From Clostridiales bacterium 38-18 (GTDB taxonomy: Bacteria > Bacillota > Clostridia > Peptostreptococcales > Acidaminobacteraceae): a stretch of 64,000 nucleotides of DNA. Below, one piece after another: positions 43,929 to 52,886 of this stretch; the stretch's first letter is position 1; each line of letters starts with the position of its first letter. Location of the stretch: NCBI GenBank assembly GCA_001897605.1, contig MKTL01000004.1, forward strand, positions 1-64,000, given 5' to 3'. Made by a program: the position numbers and the translations under genes. The notes beneath the pieces were generated by a model, which searched no databases, was not told the origin of the DNA, and saw only the letters and a program-made list of their open reading frames with translations.

Positions 43929-44852
43929 TTACTCAGTAACCGAAGCTGGAACGGACTTTTTACCAAATGTCATTTGAGAGACTAAAATACCGGCAAGGAT
44001 CAACCCACAACCGATTAAACCTCTTAGATTCATGCTCTCACCAAGTAATAGCGCACCGCCAATTGCACCAAACACCGATTCCATACTGAGGATAATCGCT
44101 GCATGTGACGGTTTTGCATGCTTTTGTGCAACCACTTGAAGCGTATAGGCAACCCCAACTGATAAAAGACCACCGTATAGGATTGGGATCAATGAGCCTT
44201 GAAGCCCAGCCATTGTAACCGTTTCTGTCGCTAAAGCCGTTCCTAAGCTCAGTATTGAACAGGTTGCAAATTGAAGGCTTGAAAGCTTAAGTGGATTCAT
44301 ACTTTGTGCAAAACGATCGATGGTTAAGATATGGATTGCCCAGAAGATGGCACCGATGAGTACCAACAAGTCACCATAAGCGATGGTAAAATCTTCATTG
44401 ACGCTAAGGAGATAGAGACCCACTACTGCGATGACCACTCCTGCCCATGAGTTTTTTGAGATTTTGTGTTTTAATAATAGTCCAAGTAGTGGTACAAACA
44501 CCATGTAAAGGCCTGTGATAAAGCCGCCTTTTCCTGCAGTGGTGTAAGTTAATCCCACTTGTTGTAATGTCGCCGCTATATAGAGTACAAGTCCTACCAA
44601 AATACCTGGCAAGATATTGGTTTTAAACGTACCAACCGCTTTCACCTCGCCTGTCTTAACTCTTTTTTCGGAGTCTTTTTTATCCATGAAGTAGATCAGT
44701 GGTAAAAGAGAAAGTGCGCCTAACCCAAATCTAATTCCGTTAAATGTAAATGCGCCGACATATTGAGCGCCTACGCGTTGTGCGACGAAACCCAGCCCCC
44801 AAATAGCAGCAGTTAATAGTAATGCAGCGTTTGCAAATGCGCGTTTATGCAT
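43929..44852 (-). CDS. EamA-family drug/metabolite transporter
   Basis: A 307-residue protein with ten membrane helices in two EamA repeats (FANAALLLTAAIWGLGFVAQR at the start; WAIHILTIDRFAQSMNPLKLSSLQF in the second). Members export amino acids or other small metabolites; the substrate cannot be told from sequence. GGTG precedes the ATG. It lies 103 bp downstream of a PucR-type regulator on the same strand, a possible controller. Confidence 0.9.
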   Translation of the reverse strand: MHKRAFANAALLLTAAIWGLGFVAQRVGAQYVGAFTFNGIRFGLGALSLLPLIYFMDKKDSEKRVKTGEVKAVGTFKTNILPGILVGLVLYIAATLQQVGLTYTTAGKGGFITGLYMVFVPLLGLLLKHKISKNSWAGVVIAVVGLYLLSVNEDFTIAYGDLLVLIGAIFWAIHILTIDRFAQSMNPLKLSSLQFATCSILSLGTALATETVTMAGLQGSLIPILYGGLLSVGVAYTLQVVAQKHAKPSHAAIILSMESVFGAIGGALLLGESMNLRGLIGCGLILAGILVSQMTFGKKSVPASVTE

Positions 44853-44955
44853 AATTCACCTCATAATAAATTTCTAAATTTATTCTATCAACTCGAAGGT
44901 AGTTTGTCATTGTCATTTTTACAATCATTAATTAAATGTTTTGTATTATTTACAA

Positions 44956-46071
44956 TCACCCTCGGCTCTTAATCGCCATAAGGAGAGTGGCATATAAATC
45001 GTATTCAGAAAGTGCATCCCCTATCAGCTCAGAAATCTTACTCATTCTATAGCGCACTGTGTTAATATGCAGAAATAAAGCCTCAGCAGTTTGCTTTAAG
45101 TCTCCGCCCTTGTCGATATAGGTGACCGCTGTTGTCATTAGCTCTGACTGATATTTCTCGTCATGTTGTATGAGCGGCGCTAACGTGTGATCACTGAACC
45201 AATTTAGCCAATAATCGTTTTGATGTGGCAATATAAACTGAAAAAGACCAAGCTGTTTAAAATGTACCTCATTTTGTTCAGTCATTATAGCATATCGATA
45301 ACTGTAATACGCCTGCTTCAATCCAATATTAAAGGCTTGGTTCCCATCGCTTTTGCCTACGATTCGACCTTCAAAAGCCTTACCAAGACGTAACACAACG
45401 GTCTCAAGTACCGCATCAAGGTTATTGCCTATTAGAAACAGGCCTTGTCTATATTTAAGTAGACTGTATTGCTTGGGTAGCCATTTTTCAGCTTTAAATT
45501 TCTGCTGCCATTTTTTTAAATTCCCTTCACTGACATAGCTTTCTGAACTCAAATAAAGAAACTCTAAATCTTCCTCAAAAAAAGGATTGATCTCACTGGA
45601 TATTTCTTTTACCGTTCTTGGATCTAATGCCTTTTCAATCATAAGCGAGAGCTTTGCTTCTATGAGTTCAGAATCCGACTGAATACGGATGCAGTCATTC
45701 ACCTCAGTGATGATATCTTCAAAATAAGCACTGTTATCAAAGATAAAGATTGGAAATTTATGATCGTTTGACATCTCAACCACTTCTGCAGGCATGGCAT
45801 CATAGTAGATGTTTTTAATCGCAAGCCCACTGGCACCGTCTTCTATCAAATCCTTAACCGCATCATAGATGTACTCAGGGTGATCCTTGGCAAATAGTAA
45901 GCTGGTCAAAACAAATTCACCATGCACAAACTGGCCTTTTTCCCGCTTAAAAAACTCCCAATCCAATATCCCGACTTTATCCACTGGGTTTTCAAGGCCA
46001 TTGATTCCAGAAATCAATCTAAAGCTTTTGCAAATATCCAGTTTCATCGTTTCTAAAATCGTTATTCCCAC
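44956..46071 (-). CDS. PucR-family transcriptional regulator
   Basis: 371 residues if started at the GTG at 46071, because GGAGG lies 5 nt upstream; an ATG at 46083 overlaps that site. The N-terminal PucR domain (LDWEFFKREKGQFVHGEFVLTSLLFAKDH) is followed by a GGDEF-like linker and a C-terminal HTH (LKQTAEALFLHINTVRYRMSKISELIG). Related regulators respond to purine breakdown or other metabolites. The target here is probably the downstream transporter. Confidence 0.85.
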   Translation of the reverse strand: MGITILETMKLDICKSFRLISGINGLENPVDKVGILDWEFFKREKGQFVHGEFVLTSLLFAKDHPEYIYDAVKDLIEDGASGLAIKNIYYDAMPAEVVEMSNDHKFPIFIFDNSAYFEDIITEVNDCIRIQSDSELIEAKLSLMIEKALDPRTVKEISSEINPFFEEDLEFLYLSSESYVSEGNLKKWQQKFKAEKWLPKQYSLLKYRQGLFLIGNNLDAVLETVVLRLGKAFEGRIVGKSDGNQAFNIGLKQAYYSYRYAIMTEQNEVHFKQLGLFQFILPHQNDYWLNWFSDHTLAPLIQHDEKYQSELMTTAVTYIDKGGDLKQTAEALFLHINTVRYRMSKISELIGDALSEYDLYATLLMAIKSRG

Positions 46072-46314
46072 AGTCGCCTCCATAATGGTATAAAAAAAAT
46101 TTCTGTCCTCGATTCATTATATCTTACCACAAGTGAGATTGTGGCAAAAAAATAAATCATCGGATACAATTCCTCAGATTTTCCAGTAAGTTGACGCACT
46201 CAATTAAATGTGATATTCTATTTAGATGGCAATGATTAAAATTAAATAGTTTTATACAAATATATTATTTCACACTTTAAGTAAAATGTCAAGTGTTTTT
46301 TATAAGGAGGTATT

Positions 46315-46845
46315 ATGTCATCATCATCGTTTCCAGTTATGCGAAACTTCCAAACAACGACAGCTCTCACAGAATCAGAGCTATACAGCGCTTTAGCTGC
46401 CACACCGTACTTCAAAAACAAATCCATCAGCGAAATCAAATCCAGCGTATTAGCCATTCGTGAAAGCAATCAAGACGCTTTAATTCACCACAAACGCATC
46501 ATGATTAAGGATCAATTTATCCCTTCATTACTACTCATCTTCTCTGAATCCGCCTACTTCGAATCGGATGAAGACTGGTTTGACCTACTCAATATCTATC
46601 ATTACTATAAAAGTGACTTAGAAGGCTTAATTGAAGATGCCCCCTTGATCGAGCTGATGTTTTACCTCTTCGAAGAGAGATGTGAAGGCGCTATGTCCTA
46701 TCTAGAGGGAACTTGTATGCCGCAGCTGGTTAACCTATCCTACGATCTTGGTAGAGCCCCTACTCTAGATGAACTTCAAGATTTTTTAGATGAAACGCTA
46801 CCTTTAAGACCGATTCAAGAAGATTTTGAAACAGATCTTTATTAA
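46315..46845 (+). CDS. hypothetical protein, first of an unknown gene pair
   Basis: A 176-residue soluble, acidic, mostly helical protein starting MSSSSFPVMRNFQTTTALTE. Three acidic helices (FESDEDWFDLLNIYHYYKSD, DELQDFLDETLP) stand out. AGGAGG precedes the ATG. Its base composition is richer in C and in CTC/ACC codons than neighbouring genes. I recognise no family. The partner gene begins 13 bp downstream. Confidence 0.75.
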   Translation: MSSSSFPVMRNFQTTTALTESELYSALAATPYFKNKSISEIKSSVLAIRESNQDALIHHKRIMIKDQFIPSLLLIFSESAYFESDEDWFDLLNIYHYYKSDLEGLIEDAPLIELMFYLFEERCEGAMSYLEGTCMPQLVNLSYDLGRAPTLDELQDFLDETLPLRPIQEDFETDLY

Positions 46846-46858
46846 AAGGAGTCAAATT

Positions 46859-47779
46859 ATGAATCATCCATACCATCAAAATCAAAACGATCAATATCAG
46901 AGCGACCTTAATCCCCTTCTCAAGCACTACGTCACACTACTTTCACAGACATATCTCGAGGAGTACCTAGGAGATGAAGGCTTCACCTTATCTACGGATA
47001 AGACAAAGGACTTACTGACCTCACTTAAATTCACACTCGATCTCGCACTACGTTCCAAAGCTTATAAAAAAGCACCCGAGCAATATCAAGATGCCCGAGC
47101 ACTTTTAGATTTAGGGCGCTTAACCCTAAAAGAATTACTTTATAAATCCCGCTTGCGTTACAAGGCGCTACTGCCCCAGCTCATATTAGTAGACAATCGC
47201 ACCTACAACGAGACGGTTCGCGATGCCATTCAAGGCTTTTTCAAACACTATCGGCCGAATTTTTTCGCTCACGACCGAATCATTACGGCAGATTATCCCA
47301 CTGCACTCCCTGCGACACAGCTTCTGGGAGCTGAGTTTATCAACGTTTACATCCGCCACTTAATAGCGGAGCACGTTTTTCTCCAAAAATTTGAACTTGA
47401 TGCTCTAAAGCGTTTGTATCGCTTTGTTTCAGCAGACGATATCGACGTCATCTTCAACCTGTTTGAGCCGGCCATCCAGCATGCACTTATTGAAAGCATG
47501 CTCTATCCCTCTCGAATACCCATGCTCGCTCTTACTGCTGAAGACATCGATACTTTTCATCACCGATACCGCGATACCACCTATGAAGCGCTAACCCGAG
47601 ATATGCGAACCGCCCTCAAAAGGATTTTTAAAGCTCTAAATCTTTCGGATGCGTACGTGCAAAGCTATTGCGTTACTTATATGAACAGCATTACCATTAA
47701 ACTCCTCACCACCATTACATCACTCGGCGTTGGCAACTTTGTCGCTATTGAAACGTTTCAAAAGTGCGCCAAAGACTAA
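46859..47779 (+). CDS. hypothetical protein, second of an unknown gene pair
   Basis: 306 residues from the ATG at 46859 (AAGGAG 7 nt upstream; an upstream ATG at 46826 would overlap the first gene). It is soluble and helical, with a basic middle (YKSRLRYKALLPQL, RRYRD-like stretches) and no signal peptide. I recognise no family. It ends 60 bp inside the convergent MFS transporter gene. Confidence 0.72.
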   Translation: MNHPYHQNQNDQYQSDLNPLLKHYVTLLSQTYLEEYLGDEGFTLSTDKTKDLLTSLKFTLDLALRSKAYKKAPEQYQDARALLDLGRLTLKELLYKSRLRYKALLPQLILVDNRTYNETVRDAIQGFFKHYRPNFFAHDRIITADYPTALPATQLLGAEFINVYIRHLIAEHVFLQKFELDALKRLYRFVSADDIDVIFNLFEPAIQHALIESMLYPSRIPMLALTAEDIDTFHHRYRDTTYEALTRDMRTALKRIFKALNLSDAYVQSYCVTYMNSITIKLLTTITSLGVGNFVAIETFQKCAKD

Positions 47780-48985
47780 AACCATTACCCCAAGCGTTAA
47801 GAACAAGGTGCTAATCTGCCAGGTGTCTGCTATAAACCCAAAAACGGGCCCAAATACAATCATAAATAGTGATTTAAACTGACTTTCGATGGAAAGTGTC
47901 GTAACGCGTTCCTCTTTGGTCATATAATCACTGGAAACATCTACGAAGATCGGTCGTCTTGCGTCCATCATCAAATAGAGGCTTAAGAACACGAGTATCG
48001 AAGCGATCAGCATATTTTGTCTAAGTGCGACGCCAAGTAAAAGCAGTCCGACGCCCATAAGCTCATATAGTTTGTTAAATACCGTTTCTGCGCTAGACTT
48101 CTTAGTGAGTCGATAGCTATTTCTAGAAACGATTGAACTGAGTATATAAAATAGTCCATATAAAATCCCTAAGCTGATTTTCAGTTGCTGATCCACAGTA
48201 AAATCAGAAATGATCGATATTGATGAAGCCACTAGTAAACTGCCCATGATGGGCTGAATATAGTCTTTAATGGTCTTGAAAATGGCATCATAGGAAGACG
48301 CACTGATGACGATCCCCAGCAATCTGCGCTTTTTAAGAATCGCCTTAAGCTGTTTTAAGCTGGTTTGCCAAAACTCTTTAAATTTAAAATGCTTTTGAGT
48401 TGCTTCATCCAAGGATTCTGGATAGCTTAAAATCAGAAAAAAGTCAAAAAGATAAGGAATCGTACTCATCAAAAATATCCACCTCATGGATGGTAAATTC
48501 AAAACGAATAAAATTGATAAAAAACCTGAAAGAGATGAGCCGAGGAGTGAGAACGATCGCGTTCTCGCATAGACAAACCCCTTTTCACTATACCAGCCCT
48601 TTTGTTCTAGATAGCTGAGTATCATGCCCTTGTGTGTGCCTGATCGGAAGGCTTCACCCAGTCCATATAACAGCATGCCAAGTGCAATTAATATAAAACT
48701 TTGACCGATAAACAATGCGATGAAGGATGCGATATAAAAAGTAAAGCAAAGCAAGAGCTCCTTCTTTTTACCATAATGATCTGCGAAAATGCCACTGGGG
48801 ATCTCAAGCGCATAAGTTGCCGCTTCTCTTATGGCATACAATATCCCAATTTGAAATAGAGATAGTCCAAGTCCTATCAAATAGATAATTAAGTAGGGTT
48901 CAAAGAACTTAAGATTTTTAAAAAAGCCATAAAAGCAAAATTTAATGATTTGATGATCCTTCTTGATTTCATTGTGCAAGATCAT
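47720..48985 (-). CDS. MFS transporter
   Basis: 421 residues from the ATG at 48985 (AAGGAG upstream), preferred to the ATG at 49003. About twelve membrane helices. YALEIPSGIFADHYGKK carries the loop 2-3 motif of major facilitator proteins, and GLGEAFRSGTHKGMILSYLE follows. The substrate is unknown; related proteins are drug or sugar exporters. Confidence 0.88.
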   Translation of the reverse strand: MILHNEIKKDHQIIKFCFYGFFKNLKFFEPYLIIYLIGLGLSLFQIGILYAIREAATYALEIPSGIFADHYGKKKELLLCFTFYIASFIALFIGQSFILIALGMLLYGLGEAFRSGTHKGMILSYLEQKGWYSEKGFVYARTRSFSLLGSSLSGFLSILFVLNLPSMRWIFLMSTIPYLFDFFLILSYPESLDEATQKHFKFKEFWQTSLKQLKAILKKRRLLGIVISASSYDAIFKTIKDYIQPIMGSLLVASSISIISDFTVDQQLKISLGILYGLFYILSSIVSRNSYRLTKKSSAETVFNKLYELMGVGLLLLGVALRQNMLIASILVFLSLYLMMDARRPIFVDVSSDYMTKEERVTTLSIESQFKSLFMIVFGPVFGFIADTWQISTLFLTLGVMVLVFGALLKRFNSDKVANAE

Positions 48986-49158
48986 TTTAGTCTCCTTATT
49001 CATGTAAATTTATCAAATGCCTCATTAAGTATTATACGCCTCATACACTTATATATGTCATATTTTTATTTTATATAGCATACCGATTAATGTCTCATTT
49101 CAGCTATTTGATATGACCACTAACGAGATTGTATTTCATTGCGGCTTAAAAAAAAAAT

Positions 49159-49192
49159 AAGAATCGATTCCCGATATCGGATTTCGATTCTT
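49159..49192. terminator. bidirectional terminator
   Basis: AAGAATCGA and its complement flank an inner CCGATATCGG palindrome, with A-rich DNA on the left side and the DUF1232 gene on the right. Confidence 0.75.
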
Positions 49193-49214
49193 ATATTCTA
49201 TCACTTAATGTTCT

Positions 49215-49595
49215 TCATTTCAATAGACGGGTTACTATAGAAACGATAACCACTGTCCATATCAAAACGATGGGGATAGCGTATCGCCATTTCTTAGGTT
49301 TGCCCTCAGCCCATATCTCAACGGCCTCTACTCTACACGATTCGAAGACGGCATTAGGAATCAACTTGATCGTTAAAGTCATCATCAATGGGATTAATAT
49401 AATGTCATCCAAATAGCCTAATATGGGGATGAAATCCGGAATTAGGTCGATGGGTGACAGTGCATATCCTACTGTGATTAGTGCTAAAAGCTTAGCATAC
49501 CAAGGTGTGTCTTTATGCTTCATCGCCAGATGTAAAACAGGAAGCTCTCGCTTGATTTTTTTTGCATATGATTTTGCATGTTCTATGATTTTCAT
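49215..49595 (-). CDS. YkvA-family (DUF1232) membrane protein
   Basis: 126 residues from the ATG at 49595 (GGAG upstream). The family signature PIDLIPDFIPILGYLDDIILIPLMM lies in the middle, followed by a basic linker and a C-terminal helix (IPIVLIWTVVIVSIVTRLL). Function is unknown. Confidence 0.88.
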   Translation of the reverse strand: MKIIEHAKSYAKKIKRELPVLHLAMKHKDTPWYAKLLALITVGYALSPIDLIPDFIPILGYLDDIILIPLMMTLTIKLIPNAVFESCRVEAVEIWAEGKPKKWRYAIPIVLIWTVVIVSIVTRLLK

Positions 49596-49665
49596 AAAAG
49601 CTCCATATTGACCTTTTTTATTTACTTTCAAGTACAGTGCATTTATATTCTATCATAATAATTGT

Positions 49666-50085
49666 TTATTGGATTTTGATTTCTCCTGATTGGATACGCT
49701 TCGCTAGATTTTTTACATTTTCATCGATTTTGTCGATGATGATCTTAAACTCTTCATCGCTTTTGCCACTTGGATCGTCTAATCCCCAATCCTCTTCATG
49801 TTGATTTGGTAAAACTGGGCAAACTACGTTACAGCCCATTTTAATCAAAATATCCGCTTCGGGAATTTCATCCAATAGCTTTGAAGATTGTGTCGCTTCC
49901 ATATCGATGTCATAGTATTTTTTTATAAGGCGAACCGCATCTTGATTGATCTGTGGTCTTCTTTCAGTACCAGCTGAAAAGCTTTCAAATACATCCCCTG
50001 CGAAGTGCTTGCCAAGAGCTTCTGCCATTTGACTTCTACATGAATTGTGAACGCATACAAATGCGACTTTCGGTTTTCTTTCCAT
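49666..50085 (-). CDS. arsC: arsenate reductase, LMW phosphatase type
   Basis: A 139-residue enzyme reducing arsenate to arsenite. VCVHNSCRSQMAEALG is the P-loop with the first catalytic Cys; the MGCNVVCP pair provides the other two. It belongs to the thioredoxin-coupled ArsC group. It is third in arsR-acr3-arsC, 27 bp after acr3. Confidence 0.95.
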   Translation of the reverse strand: MERKPKVAFVCVHNSCRSQMAEALGKHFAGDVFESFSAGTERRPQINQDAVRLIKKYYDIDMEATQSSKLLDEIPEADILIKMGCNVVCPVLPNQHEEDWGLDDPSGKSDEEFKIIIDKIDENVKNLAKRIQSGEIKIQ

Positions 50086-50112
50086 AATTAATTCTCCTTT
50101 TATATTCGTCCA

Positions 50113-51159
50113 CTAGATGAACTTTTCTTTTGTTTTATTTGCAAAACTAACTAACAGAAGCATTACTGGCACCTCTACTAAAACGCCTACGATTGTTGCT
50201 AGAGCAACTGGACTGCCTGCACCAAATAATGCGATGGCAACCGCAACCGCTAGCTCAAAGAAGTTAGAAGCACCAATCATCCCAGCAGGGGCACTGATAC
50301 AGTGTGGAAGCTTTAATAGATAGCTGGCACCATAAGCGATGGCAAAGATTAAAAACGTCTGTAAAATTAATGGGATTGCAATAAATACGATATGAACTGG
50401 ATTATCTATGATCGTTCTTCCTTGAAACGAGAAGATCAGGATCAAGGTTAACAGTAGCCCTGCTATCGTAACGTGGTCAAATTTCTTTAAAAAATCATTC
50501 TCAAAATAGGCCTTTCCTTTTGATTTAATGACAGTATGTCTTGTAATCACCCCTAGCGCTAATGGAATAACAACGAAGAGTAATACCGACAAAAGTAAGG
50601 TACCCCAAGGGATTGTGATACCGCTAAGACCAAGTAAGAAAGCAACGATAGGCGTAAATGCCACTAATAAAATCAAATCGTTCGTCGCAACCTGAACCAC
50701 CGTGTAGGCTGGATCGCCTTTTGTCAGATGGCTCCATACAAATACCATCGCCGTACAGGGTGCAGCACCTAGGAGGATGGCGCCAGCAAGGTAATCCTTC
50801 GCTAAGTCGCTTGGTAGCCAAGCTTTAAATACCGTCATAAAGAAAAATGAAGCGATCAGATACATGGAAAATGGCTTGATCAACCAGTTTGTTATCCAAG
50901 TCACATATAGGCCTCTTGGATTCTTTCTTACATTTTTTACTGAAACAAAATCGACCTTTAGCATCATTGGATAAATCATTAGCCAAAGTAAAATTGCTAT
51001 AGGTATTGAGACATTTTCATACTCAAAATTACTTAAAACATCTGGTATTACAGGAATATAGACACTAATCAATACACCTATAACCATACAGAGAAGTACC
51101 CATACGCTAAGGTATTTTTCGAAAAATTTCATATCGATCTTATTCGAATTGCTCTTCAT
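50113..51159 (-). CDS. acr3: ACR3-type arsenite efflux protein
   Basis: A 348-residue protein with ten membrane helices. GAILLGAAPCTAMVFVWSHLTKGDP contains the conserved cysteine of the family, and ISAPAGMIGASNFFELAVAVAIALFG the conserved C-terminal region. It exports arsenite using the proton gradient. The gene lies between arsR and arsC. Confidence 0.95.
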   Translation of the reverse strand: MKSNSNKIDMKFFEKYLSVWVLLCMVIGVLISVYIPVIPDVLSNFEYENVSIPIAILLWLMIYPMMLKVDFVSVKNVRKNPRGLYVTWITNWLIKPFSMYLIASFFFMTVFKAWLPSDLAKDYLAGAILLGAAPCTAMVFVWSHLTKGDPAYTVVQVATNDLILLVAFTPIVAFLLGLSGITIPWGTLLLSVLLFVVIPLALGVITRHTVIKSKGKAYFENDFLKKFDHVTIAGLLLTLILIFSFQGRTIIDNPVHIVFIAIPLILQTFLIFAIAYGASYLLKLPHCISAPAGMIGASNFFELAVAVAIALFGAGSPVALATIVGVLVEVPVMLLLVSFANKTKEKFI

Positions 51160-51260
51160 AATAATCCCCTTTAGTTTTGATTTATTTCGTTGTTTTATCT
51201 CTAGTTTTGTATAATTTAATCATTACTAGTTAAAGTATTTCAATCTATACTATTCCATTC

Positions 51261-51566
51261 TTACTCACACTGACAGCTCGGCGCATAGTCTGCTGCCTTT
51301 AACTGTAGATCGCTCAACAGTTTTAGTGCTTTCTCAAATCCTTGATCTGATAACTGATAATACGTCCATTTACCATTCCTTCTTTGTATGACCACTTGAC
51401 TCTCGATTAGGATTTTCATATGGTGCGACAAGGTCGACTGTACAATCTGAAGCTCTTCTAGCAAATTGCAGGCACACTTTTCACCATGCTGTAAGCTTTC
51501 TATTATCTGAAGTCGGTTGCTATCACAAAATGCCTTAAAAACTTTAGCTACTTCTGTATGGTTCAA
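51261..51566 (-). CDS. arsR: ArsR-family arsenic-responsive repressor
   Basis: 101 residues from a TTG at 51566, chosen because AGGAGG lies 6 nt upstream and no ATG fits. KAFCDSNRLQIIESLQHGEKCACNLLEEL holds the paired Cys of the arsenic site, STLSHHMKILIESQVV is the recognition helix, and the C-terminal CQC may add ligands. First gene of the ars operon. Confidence 0.9.
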   Translation of the reverse strand: MNHTEVAKVFKAFCDSNRLQIIESLQHGEKCACNLLEELQIVQSTLSHHMKILIESQVVIQRRNGKWTYYQLSDQGFEKALKLLSDLQLKAADYAPSCQCE

Positions 51567-51581
51567 AATACACCTCCTCAA

Positions 51582-51597
51582 ATCGATAAATATCGAT
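51582..51597. promoter_or_regulatory. ars operator
   Basis: ATCGATAAATATCGAT is a near-perfect palindrome with the ATCGATA arms typical of ArsR operators, 16 bp upstream of the TTG start. Confidence 0.75.
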
Positions 51598-51734
51598 ATG
51601 ATTGTAACACGAATCTTCATTCCATTCAATACTTCTCTGCTGGTCATTAAGTAAAATCTATGTAAAAAAGACGATCTACGTCGTCTTTAGGTGTATGTCT
51701 ATATATGATATCCTGTTTGATGATCTGTTTGTCC

Positions 51735-52751
51735 TTAACTGATTTTCATGCTTTGAATCGCTTTTTTCTCTCTCTTTGAAGCGTACATTGCTTGATCCGC
51801 TTTCTCTATCAACATATCTAGCTCTATCCCATCCTCACTAAATAGGGCATAGCCAATACTCGCCCGTAGTGGTATCGCAATCTGTTCAAATTCAAAGGGC
51901 ATACTTATAGCATTATCTATTCTCATTATCAAGAGCTTAACCTCATCGGCGTTTTTTACATTTCCTGCGATAATTCCAAACTCGTCACCACCAAGCCTTG
52001 CCCACGTATCTGAATCCCTTAGCACACCTGATACACGCGCTGCAAGTTCTGCTAATGCAGCGTCTCCAAGCCTGTGCCCGTAGGTATCGTTAATCATTTT
52101 AAGTCCATCCATATCCAGTGAAATTATACTAAACGCTTCATGGAGTCGCAATGACTGAGCTAGCTTTTGTCTCAATCGATCGTAAAACAATGAACGATTT
52201 GCAATTCCAGTTAAACTGTCATGAGTTGCTTTATAAAATAATACACTGTCCTCGGTCTGCATCGCAGTGTACATGGCCGCTGCAATAAGACCAGTCATTA
52301 ATTCTAGAATTTTTGAATCCTCTTCCTTATAATGGTCTACTTCTCCTGAGAAAACTTTTAATATGCCCACCACAGACCCTTTAAAAATAAGAGGTAATAC
52401 AATCATTGAACGAATCCCTATTTTGCGGCAGGCTTCTTTATTTACTCGTTCATCTATTTCGATATCGTGACTAACTAAGGGCATCTTTAAGTGAATACAT
52501 TGTCCTGACAAGCTATTGCCAATAGGTATTCTAAGTCCAAGAAATGCTTCTGCACCACCTGAGACAGCACTGTAGACGAGCTCATCTTCCTGAATTAATT
52601 CAACAGAGGCTCCCGCAGATGTCGTTAATTGTCCAGCACGTTTTGTAACAAGATTCATTATACTTGTAAGATCTGATCCAAGTTGAGCAATCTCGGTTTG
52701 GATACTAATAATTTCAATTAATTTGTCATTCTGAAAACTCACTTGGCCCAT
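51735..52751 (-). CDS. GAF-GGDEF diguanylate cyclase
   Basis: 338 residues from the ATG at 52751 (AAAGGA upstream). A GAF domain (about 20-165, GNSLSGQCIHLKMPLVSHDI, IRSMIVLPLIFKGSVVGILKVFS) is followed by a GGDEF domain with DSLTGIANRSLFYDRLRQ and RLGGDEFGI. No membrane segment. It should make cyclic di-GMP in response to a cytosolic ligand. Confidence 0.93.
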   Translation of the reverse strand: MGQVSFQNDKLIEIISIQTEIAQLGSDLTSIMNLVTKRAGQLTTSAGASVELIQEDELVYSAVSGGAEAFLGLRIPIGNSLSGQCIHLKMPLVSHDIEIDERVNKEACRKIGIRSMIVLPLIFKGSVVGILKVFSGEVDHYKEEDSKILELMTGLIAAAMYTAMQTEDSVLFYKATHDSLTGIANRSLFYDRLRQKLAQSLRLHEAFSIISLDMDGLKMINDTYGHRLGDAALAELAARVSGVLRDSDTWARLGGDEFGIIAGNVKNADEVKLLIMRIDNAISMPFEFEQIAIPLRASIGYALFSEDGIELDMLIEKADQAMYASKREKKAIQSMKIS

Positions 52752-52832
52752 TATAAAATCCTTTCGAGGTAAATACAATCATATACAATTGTATAGTATA
52801 CTTTTATAATATCAAATAAATACAAGATAAAA

Positions 52833-52865
52833 AAGGCGATTTCTCAATTATAAAGAAATCGCCTT
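52833..52865. terminator. bidirectional terminator
   Basis: AAGGCGATTTCT and AGAAATCGCCTT form perfect 12-bp arms around a 9-nt loop, flanked by A-rich and T-rich DNA. Confidence 0.88.
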
Positions 52866-52886
52866 AAAATTATGCCTTCATTTTCT

